A DNA stretch of 64,000 nt, taken from positions 37,533,024 to 37,597,023 of the forward strand of contig OX638135.1 of the NCBI GenBank assembly GCA_951804985.1, in the 5' to 3' direction. The notes beneath the pieces were generated by a model. The model was given only the letters and a program-made list of their open reading frames with translations, ran no database searches and had not been told where the DNA came from. This document shows positions 34,044-43,935 of this stretch, one piece after another; position 1 is the first letter of the stretch, and the number at the start of each line of letters is the position of its first letter. This stretch comes from Dryomyza anilis. Lineage: Eukaryota > Arthropoda > Insecta > Diptera > Dryomyzidae. Made by a program: the position numbers and the translations under genes.

Positions 34044-34233
34044 CGTTTGTCTGTCTGTCTGTCTGTTGAAATACCTACTACTTTTAAAATTGAAGAGCTA
34101 GATAAATGAAATTTATAACTTAGATTACTAATATACGTACGCTGTATGTGCGAGATCGGTCCATTGTGACCTATGATCCGACCACTTATGTTCAAATACC
34201 TCATATAAAATGTACAATAAAGATCAATATGTC

Positions 34234-34264
<31 letters not shown>

Positions 34265-34813
34265 TTGTCTGTCTGTCTGTCTGTTGAAATACCTACTACT
34301 TTTAAAATTGAAGAGCTAGATAAATGAAATTTATAACTTAGATTACTAATATACGTACGCTGTATGTGCGAGATCGGTCCATTGTGACCTATGATCCGAC
34401 CACTTATGTTCAAATACCTCATATAAAATGTACATATAAAGATCAATTTTTAAGTATACGTGCATAGGTAAACTTTTTTGGTGAAATATATATTGACATC
34501 ATGATCAAATACATGTTAATAATGTTTTCCGGCGAAAAGACTTGTGGTTCACAAATAAAAATCGAAATTCGGTACACCTACCCATTTGTAAATATGGGTA
34601 TCAAATGAATGGAAATTCATCAGCGATTGCATGTTTGTAGTTATTTTCAGGATTCGTATAACATGGTGACCTATATATCACTTTGAATGGTAACCACACA
34701 TATGTGTAGTGTATTTATAGCCGGCTTAGACCGACTATAATTTTGATAATCCTAACTATCATAATTACACCTACTTTAAAATTTCCCATGTGATCTAACC
34801 TTCCCAACTGGTT
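33854..34813 (+). repeat. Dispersed TATACCCTACAC repeat, copy D, with internal duplication
   Basis: This copy is about 960 bp because a segment of roughly 200 bp starting in the TCTG tract (33989-34230) is repeated at 34231-34430. The duplicated unit runs from the CCGTCTG tract through GTTGAAATACCTACTAC to ATGTACA. The tandem join lies in the microsatellite, as expected from slippage or unequal exchange. It is more diverged than A1-A3. Confidence 0.85.
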
Positions 34814-35254
34814 TTTATTTAAATTTCAAATTTTTGTTTTATGTATTAGTTTTAATTTTGTTTAATTAAAAATGTTTAAAAATCTACATTTTGTTGCTTC
34901 TGTTTATTTTTGAATTTTCGTTTTGAATTATATTGGCCTAAAGTGTTAAATGGGCGTGACTGGCGGATCGAACAATAGGGAAATTGAGATGTGAATTGTC
35001 AAATGTTTAGTGTCAGGTTTTATAGGGGGTTACCAATAAATGGGCATAGGTAATCCATGGTGGGGAGGGATATGCCCGGGGCGATTAAAACCCACCTAAT
35101 CGCCCCTGTGTTCGTCAGTTTTTGTTTGTGTAATTACCGCGTTTTCGTTTCGTCACAGCATATGATTTTTTTGATAGGGTTTTGTTTAGTTTGTTTTGAG
35201 TTTTTTTAGTTTCTGTTTAATTTTGACGGCATGTAATTTCTGAATAGAGCGTGT
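34814..35254. other. Unassigned non-coding stretch
   Basis: No reading frame is convincing. A hairpin-forming GGGGCGATTA / TAATCGCCCC pair (35078-35106) encloses AAACCCACC, and a possible acceptor CGTCACAG lies near 35158. Confidence 0.35.
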
Positions 35255-35346
35255 AACCCCAGTGGATGGGCAAAGACTCACCCCATGTCCGACGAGCTGT
35301 AGCCGGCAAGTCCGCGAGCATGCCACCCGCTCCTCTCCACTGGGTT
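35255..35346. other. GC-rich structured island
   Basis: AACCCCAGTGGA (35255) pairs with TCCACTGGGTT (35336), closing about 70 bases that can form further stems such as GGATGGG with CCCCATGTCC and GGCA with TGCC. The GC content stands out in the local context. It matches no tRNA, 5S or snRNA pattern I know. It may be a structured RNA, a leader of an unrecognised element, or chance. Confidence 0.35.
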
Positions 35347-36716
35347 GTCATTTTCCTTTCCTACCTCTTTCTTTACTTTTTATCTGTCTCTAAGTTTCCC
35401 TTTTTCCTATCCCCCTACTAGACAGCACGCTCGTACTAACAGTTTACAGGAAGATCGTCTAGTATTTGACAAAAGTTTGCAGCAACATTGTCTAATATTT
35501 GTCAAGTATTTGAGAGAAGTTTGCAGGAAAGGCTTCTAATATTTAAGTCATATTTGAGAGATGTTTGGAACAACAGCGTAGTATATTTGACAGATATTTG
35601 TCACATATGTGATCTAAATAATTTGTAAATATGTTGTTATTTAGGGCTGTGATATTTGTGTCAACCATCTTTGTTTTCTTAGTGTACACAATGCCTGTAT
35701 GTGTACTAAGAAATAAAGATGTTTATGAAAGTCTTGCTGCAACTATCTGTTTAAATTTACACCTTGTAGCAAATATTCAAACATCCCATAAGTTTCAATA
35801 AAGTTGCACCAAAACTATTAATATTTTTTAAATATGACATATGACATTGGATATTTGCAACAAAACTGTTGAGGTATTTTGACATTTGACTACCATCAAA
35901 AAATAAAATGGCGTACTTTTTTCTTACGCTCGATTTATCCACAACAATTAAGTAAATCCAATGGTGTAAAAAAGAGTCATCTCAAATTCGTTGTACAATT
36001 TTAGCTTCGAAGGATTTATAAAGACGATGGCGAAGTATAATCAGGATACTGTTTTAAAATAAAAAAAATATATTTGATTCATTTTCTTTTAATTCAATAA
36101 AAATTACACGGAAACATTTTGACTACATCCACACAAAATAAATAATTGAACCGAAACATAAATATAACATGATTTGGAACGACCTGAATATAAATGTTTC
36201 CAGGGAAACATATCAGTTATTTCAGTTCAAAAAATAGTATGTTTGTACAAAAACACATCTAAATATTTTTGGAAAGGAATCATGAAAATAAAATACAAAC
36301 AAAATATTGTTTTTTTCATTAATTTTTATTAAAAATCATTAAACATGTACAGTGGGAATTAATAATATTTAAATTCATATACAAATTTTTAAATGCATTA
36401 ATAAATAATTGAATTAAAACTGCAAGTACAAGTCTGAGTGCAGCACATAGCGTTGGCAAGGAATTCGCGGAGCCTGTTCTAAAAAACCATGCCGTTTGAA
36501 AATAGAAGAACTGATTTTTCAGTTGTGGTTTTTTTGATGAAATATCCGTGTCGGCTTTTCACAATATTTTTAGAAAAACATTCAGGAACAATTAAATTAT
36601 ATACTGCACTATAAATGATATTATATTTTACTATTTGTACTTTTTGTACCACAATTTGTATATTTTTAAAATTTACAAATGACATCGTATTACCGATACG
36701 AATACGTTTTCTCAAA
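35347..36716. other. Non-coding stretch with degenerate repeats
   Basis: A degenerate direct repeat around TATTTGACAAAAGTTTGCAG spans about 35455-35605. An imperfect hairpin, TCTTAGTGTACACA / TGTGTACTAAGA, followed by AATAAA lies at 35675-35720. The rest is AT-rich without a protein-like frame. Confidence 0.4.
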
Positions 36717-37075
36717 AAACATCAAAAGGCACGTATGCAGAAAATGGCGGTCTCCGAGTGTAAACTTCGTATACAAGAAGAATATTGCAAAAATACTTTT
36801 ATTTACATCTAATTTCATATTTTTTTGTTTCTTTTCAAACATCAGTATGTTTAAAAGGACCAATACATACTTCAAACGATGACAAAAGAGACGAAGATAG
36901 AAAATTCTACTCAACGAGTGCCAACTTCGTTTACAAGAAGAATGTTGGAAGAATACATTTATTTAAATCCAATTTCTTTTTTTTGTTTTTAAACATCAAT
37001 ACGTTAAAACGATGGCAAAATATAGCGTAGGTAGAAAATGATGCGCAACGTTGCCAACATTCGTTTCAATTAGAT
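36717..37075. repeat. Degenerate tandem repeat, three units
   Basis: Units start AAACATCA at 36717, 36837 and 36991. They share CGAGTGTAAACTTCGT / CGAGTGCCAACTTCGT, then ACAAGAAGAATRTTG and TTTATTTAAATC-like segments. Spacing varies from 120 to 154 bp, so the array is old. Confidence 0.55.
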
Positions 37076-37469
37076 TTGAATAGCATTTTCTGTTTGTTTT
37101 GAAACATAGTTATAACCAAGTAAACTGCCAAGAAACAGTATATTCAAATGCAATTAAAATTTTATGTTTGTATTCTAACATATTTATGATAAGTTTGACA
37201 GATTCTGTTGGGGAATATATAAAATGTTTACACATAGTAATTTGTAATTACCATCTCAACAATAATTTAATTACACTTCATTCGTAGTATATGTATGGTG
37301 ATTTTGTATAATTTTTTTATTACATTCAAACATATTCAAAGAAATTTTATCTATCCGCAAACAGAAAAATCCTCTTTTGGCATAATTGAACCAACGTTTC
37401 AATGTTGCAACCGAAATACATTTGTTGTAATCTCATGTCATTAAAATTAACGTACCATTTTTTTACTCT

Positions 37470-37697
37470 AATCGAAATGTTGGTTCGCGCAACGGCACGT
37501 TCGGTTTCCGTAACCTCATGATTGCATTTTTCATCCTTCCGAACTTGACATTCGTTGCCGTAACCTCATGATTGCATTTTTCATTCTTCCGAACTTGACA
37601 TCCGAACTTGCCGTAACAAATGTTACAGCAATTGAGTTAGTTGTTGTACCGAAATGTTAGTCCGCGCAACTGCACGTTTGGTTGGCGGAACCTCATT
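37470..37697. repeat. Nested direct repeats beside the fold-back element
   Basis: A 50-bp segment starting CCGTAACCTCATGATTGCAT is tandemly duplicated at 37508 and 37558. A larger unit starting CCGAAATGTT (about 37470 and 37651, near 180 bp apart) contains diverged versions of the same block. Confidence 0.6.
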
Positions 37698-38255
37698 ATT
37701 GCGTTTTTCATTCCGCCAAAATTGGCATTCGCGCATTTGTTACGGCGATTGAGTTAGTTGTTGTATCAACAAAATAAATGACAAACGGCAACCTCATGTC
37801 TATAAGCAGTTCGGTTAGCAGTTTCTTGCCAACAAATATGGATACATGCAGAAATAAATAAACGTCAAACATTCAATTGAAATTTTATAATAACAAAATT
37901 ATTTATGTATATAAAACGTATTCTACATATATTAAGTTGCGTAAATATGTCACGCACACAATTTAGAAGTATATTTACTAATATATGTATTGAATAAATA
38001 TATTATTTTATTAATATTTGTATATTTATTTCGCAATGTAACATAGTTAATGAATTTCCTATTATTTTCGACATGTGAAATTTTTTGACGTTTATTTATT
38101 TCTGCATGTATCCATAATTGTTTGGCAAGCTACTGGCAATCGAACTGCTGATAGACATAAGGTTGCCGTTGTCATTTATTTTGTTGATACAACAGCTTAC
38201 TCAATCGCCGTAACAAATGCACGAATGTAAATTTTGGAAGAATGAAAAATGCAAT
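37698..38255. mobile_element. Large fold-back (palindromic) element
   Basis: Two 172-bp arms (37698-37869 and 38084-38255) are imperfect reverse complements around a 214-bp AT-rich spacer. Shared blocks include CATTTGTTACGGCGATTGAG and ATGCAGAAATAAATAAACGT. This is the structure of fold-back elements or long-TIR MITEs. No target duplication was resolved. Confidence 0.7.
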
Positions 38256-38276
38256 CAAAAAAAAAAAAATAATTAA

Positions 38277-38505
38277 GGGTGTGTGCGAGTTCAACTAAAT
38301 TACGGACTAAACTAAATTTTGTCGGTAATGCAGCGTTTACTTTTCAATTTAGCAAACTAAATTGAACTAAATTGGAAGACACCAAACAGACATTTGATAA
38401 TCCATTTATTAGGGTCTTTAACAATTGCCGGTTACCGAATGACAATCGAATAAAAACCCGTACAATTAAGTTTAGTCAGCAATTTAGTCGAACTCGCATA
38501 CATCC
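38277..38505. mobile_element. PIF/Harbinger-like MITE with TAA target duplication (left arm)
   Basis: Imperfect terminal inverted repeats of about 50 bp begin GGGTGTGTGCGAGTTCAACT and, at the other end, GGATGTATGCGAGTTCGACT. TAA flanks both sides (38274-38276 and 38506-38508). A 3-bp TWA duplication with GG-starting ends fits PIF/Harbinger. The interior has no coding capacity. Confidence 0.65.
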
Positions 38506-38938
38506 TAAGTGCTTCAACCCAATAAGAAAAAGTTTAAGGTTAGATAAATTTGGAGAATTTTCTTTTGTAACCAGTGTGGATTTAAAGTCATGATCAACCC
38601 GAATAAATGAATGTGATTCCAACGTTGGTTTTTGAAGTTAAAAAAACTGACTACACAAAATTTCCAGTGGCAACTCAGTGACGTGATAAATTAAATGTCA
38701 ACAAAAAAAAAAAAAAATTTCTCCATTTTGCGTTGCAAAAATTTTGTAAGAATTGAAATAAAATTGAATTTTCTTATAAATATATTAAAATTCATTTTGT
38801 TTACAGATGCCGATGTGTGTGTCACACACCCATATTTATGTTTAGTGAAATAAAAAGTGGCACACCGACCAACTCTTGTTTGCAGTCGTGTCAGTCAGGG
38901 ACTCTAGTGACAGCAACCAAAGGCCACCGTGACAGAGA

Positions 38939-39321
38939 ATGAAGATCTGGCACACTTTAATTGCAGGCCCAGTGATCTGCTATTATATGCGCCGCTGCAT
39001 TCGCACAATAAGTGAGATCATTGTTTTCGCTTGAATAAGCAAACAAAAAAAATTAATTAATATATTTCTGCAGGTTCAAACACGAAAGTCATTCCGAGTG
39101 AAGAACCACATTTTATTTATAGCTTACAATTAAGTTCAAACACGAAGGAATATGGAATGTCGATTTCAAGTTTATGTAAAAGCTATATTCAATTGGATAA
39201 AAACTACCAGTTTTGCTGGAGAACACTATGGTTTTCAAGCTTACAATTACGAAAATATGAAAGCTTTTCTTCAGTCAAATATTCGATAACCATATACAAT
39301 ATACATTCGATATCCACTTAA
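38939..39321 (+). pseudogene. Coding-like module of unknown identity, left arm
   Basis: A 31-codon frame (38939-39034) starts MKIWHTLIAGPVICYY, which resembles a signal sequence or anchor. After a good acceptor (TTTCTGCAG ending 39073) an open stretch to 39321 encodes EEPHFIYSLQLSS and CWRTLWFSSLQL. The inverted copy at 59500-59817 keeps the second part in frame. Conservation of this frame between diverged copies suggests it was coding. I do not recognise the family, and no complete gene is assembled here. It may be a captured gene carried by a transposon or a duplicated host pseudogene. Confidence 0.4.
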
Positions 39322-39332
39322 TATTCAGATTT

Positions 39333-39608
39333 TTGGTTTATTGGAAAGAAGGAGAAAATCCAATTATAAAGCTGGGACGGAGTTCCACGTGTGCATGTGT
39401 TTATGATGCCACCGGCGCTCATACACGTTTCGTACAATGCTCCGAAGTTGAGCTGCAAAAAACACGAGATCGATGTCATCAACAGTCGCACTCTCGACTT
39501 CCTTGTGGTGATCTCCGGCGAATATTTATGAAAAAAGTAATTATGGCAATACTGTTTAATTTTTCTGTAAAATATTTTTTTTGGTCTGGCAATGTGACAT
39601 ACAAATAG
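39333..39608 (+). pseudogene. Second coding-like frame, left arm
   Basis: A 91-codon frame includes [20 protein letters not shown] and [20 protein letters not shown]. The right-arm copy keeps this reading up to HSRL and then diverges. The Cys-containing stretch is protein-like, but the family is unknown. An exon of the same module is possible. Confidence 0.35.
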
Positions 39609-39880
39609 CAGGAGGTTCAAAAGAGACAATAAGATTATTTTTAAATTAGCGCAATGCTTTATGTATGGTTTTCATCATAGGCCAAAGACATGAAACTCCG
39701 TCAATGTAGATGTTAAAATCGTTTTGTTAGTGTGCGTCGCAGTCGCAATTTGGACAACTTTTTATTCAACTTAGACAACTTTTATTCAACTTGGACAATA
39801 ATGCCTCAGATTTTCTCATTTTAGACATTTTTCCACCTTTATATTCAACATATTCACCAATGTTTTTGATGTTTGCGTCA

Positions 39881-40133
39881 ATTAATTTTCTGACAACATA
39901 AGAACACTCAAAACGAACGTAAACAATGTTTTAGTTTATATATATTAAGTTTTATTTAAAAATTTATCGTGTGAGTACAATTTTCCACTGATTTTGATAC
40001 GAATAATGGATGATATCGTTGTCAGGCATGATGAGGAGCTATATTTTGCTGAACAAGCGCAGGAAATTGTCAAATAGAACAACATTTTTAAATATTTGTA
40101 CGGAAGGGGATTATCAGATTGTTAATTCCTTAA
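39881..40133. other. Unassigned stretch right of the left arm
   Basis: This is AT-rich sequence without a recognisable frame or repeat. Confidence 0.3.
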
Positions 40134-40276
40134 GGCCCGGATGCATAAAACTTTTAACCATGAGTTAGCGATGGAAATCGATTGGTTAATCTGATAATTT
40201 CGATATTGAAATAAAAACAAAAAATTAAATTTATTTGACAGATTGTTTTTAACTGATACTTGTATGCAACCGGTCG
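40134..40276. mobile_element. 143-bp MITE with TAA target duplication
   Basis: The ends GGCCCGGATGCATAAAA and (reverse complement of the right end) CGACCGGTTGCATACAA are imperfect inverted repeats. TAA occurs on both sides (40131-40133 and 40277-40279). The size and target site suggest a PIF/Harbinger-type MITE. Confidence 0.5.
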
Positions 40277-41062
40277 TAAGTAAATTCACAATTTTAGTTT
40301 ATTTTATTTAACGTCCTCATTATACTTAAGCGCAATATTGTTCCATATTTGGTACAACTAAGTATTTACAGCGATGTAAACATACACATAATTTCATTAT
40401 AAAAAATGATTTATAATATAAATTTTAAGATAAACATAATATATAATAAAGTTATTTTAATATTGTAATATTTGCAACAGTTTTGTCCTTTTTTCCCTAA
40501 ACTAATGAAAAGAGAACACACTGGTTTTATTCACCAAATTGCTATTTTTTTCTAGTAAATTTAGCAATTTTTTGAGAAAATATTAATTATTTTTTCACTT
40601 TTCCCTTAGACTATGAATTTTAAGCATAGTTTTAAAAAATTAGCTCCAATTTTTAGACTCATTGCGTTTAACTCAAAAGTTCTGAATTTGAGTAGTTCGG
40701 TTGCAAAAAATGTGTATATTTTGGCAAATTTCACAAATATTTCAGCATCTGAATTAACAAAAAGCTGTTTTGTGTTGTCGAAAATTTTACGCGGTGAAAC
40801 AACACAATGCAAGCACAGATGCGAAAGAGCTCATGTACACAATCCGTGTACCAAAAATATAATAAAAAACACACCCAAAGAACGAACCAGTTGGGGCAAC
40901 CGTCTTTTTTTGCTAACCGATTTAATTAGTTCTGTCAACATTCGACTGATTCAGTTGTTGCAAAACAGCGTACCAGTTCTCACAACTATTGAATGCAATT
41001 GACACAACCAATTTGATTAGTTGTGGTAGCCAATTTAATTATGAGAAATCGGCCATTTTACC
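40277..41062. other. Unassigned stretch
   Basis: A 129-codon open frame at 40613-41002 has an unremarkable composition and an antisense open frame over part of it. I see no known motif and regard it as chance. Confidence 0.3.
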
Positions 41063-41190
41063 TAGCCCTGCGCTCTAACGTGTTGCAAACACGAATTCAG
41101 CATCACAACAACGTTCCCGAGATCGGAAATTGCCGACGACTCGTTATGCTGCTGACTTCGTGTTTGCAACACGTTGGAGCGCTAGGGCTG
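41063..41190. repeat. 128-bp palindromic element
   Basis: Arms of about 48 bp (TAGCCCTGCGCTCTAACGTG at the left, its near reverse complement ending CGCTAGGGCT at the right) flank a short spacer. The core AACGTGTTGCAAACACGAA is especially well kept. This is probably a small MITE. Confidence 0.6.
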
Positions 41191-41244
41191 CATATACAAA
41201 TACAACATATAGAAACACAATAACAAGTATTTTGTAGAATAGTA

Positions 41245-41898
41245 CACTCAGAAGAAAATGTACCATTAAGTACTTTATGGTACGACCATTGATCTTATGG
41301 TTCATGTATTAATAGTTTTTTCTTTTTAAATCAAAAGTTTTCTAATTAATTCAATAGTATTTGGAAAATTCAGTACCATAAATTTAATTATTTCAATATT
41401 ATTATTTTAAATAGAATAAATACTGTTGTTTTAATGGTTTCCTCCTATAATAATAAACGTGGTGTAAAAAACATAAAAACGAAAACATAAAAACGAACAT
41501 AAAAACGAATACCAAAGCAAATATTAAATGTGTTATAACCTTTTACAGCAAGACGTGTCTCTTTATGTGTGTTGTAAAAGTGATTATCAATTTTGACATT
41601 TAAATAAAATAATATATACAATAAATTAACTAAAACACATTTTTGTATTAATAAATTATTAGGAAAATTTAATTCGACAATACCATAAAATTAATAATAC
41701 GTATCATTAAATTTGTATAGGTCTTTCTTATTGTAATTAAAATATCACATTATAAAATTTATGGTACAACCACACATTGTATTAACAGTTTCAATATTAC
41801 TGAACTAATAGGACGCGTCCTATTGACCAATTTTAATGGTATAAATTATTGTTTTTCTATTGAAATACTATCAATTTACCATGATTTTTTTCTGGGTG
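41245..41898. mobile_element. Non-autonomous element with CAC(T/C)CAGAA ends and TA target duplication
   Basis: The left end CACTCAGAAGAAAAT and the right end (reverse complement CACCCAGAAAAAAAT) are inverted repeats flanked by TA (41243 and 41899). TA duplication suggests the Tc1/mariner group, though the ends are not diagnostic. The interior is AT-rich and non-coding. The last 46 bp also form the start of the tandem array and recur at each unit. Confidence 0.5.
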
Positions 41899-42254
41899 TA
41901 TGTATTTGGTGTATTTGGGCATGAAAAAACTGAACAGTAAAAACGAACAAGTCTTAAAACAATTCCAAATTGTGTTTTACACGTGGCTCGCGCTGTCCGT
42001 AGCACACCAAAAAAACGAGTGAAAAATCTGATGCTTGTGCGACTGATGTTGTCCTGCTTTGGCATTGCTTTTTTAAAAGACTACTGATTTCGCAGTTGAA
42101 TCAAATAAATATTGGTTGCTTCAACCTAATATAACTAACTATCTGTTAAGTCAACTAAATATTGGTTATGTCTCATTTTGAATTTAGTTGTCGTAGCAAT
42201 GGAAATAAAAAAATTTAAAATGGATAAAAAGTTTGTTTCCCCAATCAATGTTGC

Positions 42255-42329
42255 AGTTACTTCAACTAATAGTTGATTACGCTTCATACTATTGGTTACC
42301 ATAAATGAATTTTAGTTGAGGTTGAAAAC
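42255..42329 (+). other. A-type 75-bp segment (unit 1)
   Basis: The segment starts AGTTACTTCAACTAATAGTT and is repeated in units 3 and 5. In units 2 and 4 it is replaced by ATGTACCAAC. This single difference explains the 65-bp length alternation. Confidence 0.9.
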
Positions 42330-43125
42330 ATTTGGTACATGCAAATGAATATTCGATGAAACAACTGAATACCAAGCTAATCTTTTTTTTTGTGCAGGAT
42401 TTTGCGAAGTCGCACGTCTTATAGGTTTCCATGTTATCTTTCGCTTTCACTCGTCATCATCGTCAAGATACCGAGTGATAGCAAAAGTTTCAAATGTTCC
42501 CATGTAACAATTTACGAGACAAACCCATTTTCTGCCTAGTTTCTAGTCAGAAAATGACAGGGCTTCACTGGATAGAAAAAATTGCGTATAACTGGCTATT
42601 TTCTGGTGGGGTTTTGCTGGGGCTGTAAGAAGGCAAAACTAGATAGGAAAACCACTTGAATTCGAGCTACTTTCTAGACTGGATATAATTGTGCTAAACT
42701 GGCTAGGAAAACGTCTTGAAAACTAGCTACTTTCTGAAATATTTTACATTGCTTTATTACTGATTCTTTCATTTTTAATTCAATTACGATGAAAACATAT
42801 TTAAATGCGAAAAAATCTTTTCATTTTTAATTAATCAAAATTATGCCCAAAACAGTAATTAATACAAGGTGTAATCAAGGTGAGTGTAAGAAAATTGAAG
42901 AAAGTCGAAAAGACAAACATTTTTCGTTTTATTTTTTTGTCAAATTTCGGGCAATTAAATGTTTTTCGAAGGCAGTGACAAATAAAAACAAGACGTAGAC
43001 TGGAATTCTTTGAGATCTCCAACATTTTTTCACCTTCACACATCGAAAGTATATAATTTATAATTTCAAATTCTGCTCTGAGTTAAAAATAAGCTGACGT
43101 TTTAAACAGAAGTAAAAAATAAATA

Positions 43126-43365
43126 ATGGATCGAAAACGAAAATTTGCTAATTTACGAAAACAGAGAGAAAGAAGACGCAAATATGTATTGGGGAATTTA
43201 AATAGATACCGTAAGTACATATAAAAAAATTATATGTGTTATTTTAATTAATTTTAAATATTATAAATTTCAAATAAGATAAAAGTTCAGAATCCGACAT
43301 TGAAATTCCTACAAGAAATATAAATCTTTTAGAGAGTGAAAATATAAATGTTTTGGTTAGTAATG
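43126..43365 (+). pseudogene. Two exon-like segments of an unknown gene, unit 1
   Basis: ATG at 43126 opens MDRKRKFANLRKQRERRRKY, a very basic N-terminus. After 85 nt a consensus donor GTAAGT (43211) and an acceptor ending TTTCAAATAAG (43278) bound a 68-bp intron, a typical fly length. Splicing keeps the frame open into SSESDIEIPTRNINLLESEN, ending at a donor GTAAGT (43366) or an earlier GTTAGT (43356). I do not recognise the protein. The basic start would suit a nuclear or nucleic-acid-binding protein. No downstream part of a full gene is in the unit, so this is probably a fragment. Confidence 0.45.
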
Positions 43366-43770
43366 GTAAGTCTTAGACCAGTGTAGACACTCAATTCTTT
43401 AACGATTTCCATTTTATTATTTAAATTAAAAAATTTTGGATATTACGAAAATATATATTTTTAACTTCTCAAATATTTTCAAAATCATAATATAAATAAA
43501 ACTGTTAAAATGTGACTGAATGTCATCAAATGTTGTCGATAACAGTGGTAGCCCAAATGTAACGAACAAAATTTTCGATGGAAAAATGACCGCGACTAGC
43601 ATGAAATTCAGACACAAAATACTCAACAATTGCACAACAGTTCAGACCGTTGAATGCAGCCAATATATATTACAATTCTCATATAAAGAAATTTGGTACA
43701 AAAATTAAACTTCAAAAATATAAAGTACTCATGACATTCTCATCACTACTACGAAGTGCAGAAGTTATAG

Positions 43771-43831
43771 TCGTTGAATATTGAAATATGTGAAGAAGTG
43801 TACGACTTGGATGAATGGAATAAATATAATG
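43771..43831 (+). pseudogene. Third exon-like segment, unit 1
   Basis: Between an acceptor (GAAGTTATAG) and a donor (GGTAAGA) lies an open 61-nt stretch reading SLNIEICEEVYDLDEWNKYN. It joins in phase if the preceding exon ends at the GTTAGT donor at 43356. In B units one codon differs (V to L). Continuation beyond this exon was not found. Confidence 0.35.
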
Positions 43832-43882
43832 GTAAGAAATATAATAGATAGATAGAATAATAACACAAAATTCATTAACAGA

Positions 43883-43935
43883 CCAGGGCCGTGCGCACGG
43901 GGGGAAAGTTTTGGGGGTTAAACCCCCCCAAGGAT
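43883..43935. other. GC-rich transposon-end-like motif in each unit
   Basis: CCAGGGCCGTGCGCACGG is followed by a hairpin with GGGGGTTAAACCCCC. A CAGGGCCGT start resembles hAT-type ends, but the matching opposite end was not found. It recurs near 46671, 49516, 52301 and 55149. Confidence 0.35.

Larger units (their letters stand above)
38262..39880 (+). repeat. Left arm of a 1.6-1.8 kb inverted repeat pair
   Basis: This segment is the reverse complement of 58746-60561, about 19 kb away. Landmarks in this orientation are the MITE at 38277, GATGCCGATGTGTGTGTCAC near 38806, the coding-like module at 38939-39608 and GTGTGCGTCGCAGTCGCA near 39730. The arms flank the whole tandem array and several insertions. 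Divergence is visible throughout, so the pair is not recent. Confidence 0.85.

Noticed and set aside
40613..41002. 129-codon plus-strand frame
   Set aside because: There is no recognisable domain, an antisense frame covers part of it, and it runs towards the palindromic element. A chance frame is the simplest reading.
41871..42065. Minus-strand 64-codon Arg/Cys-containing frame at each unit start
   Set aside because: It covers the transposon end and has no motif. It is repeated only through the array.
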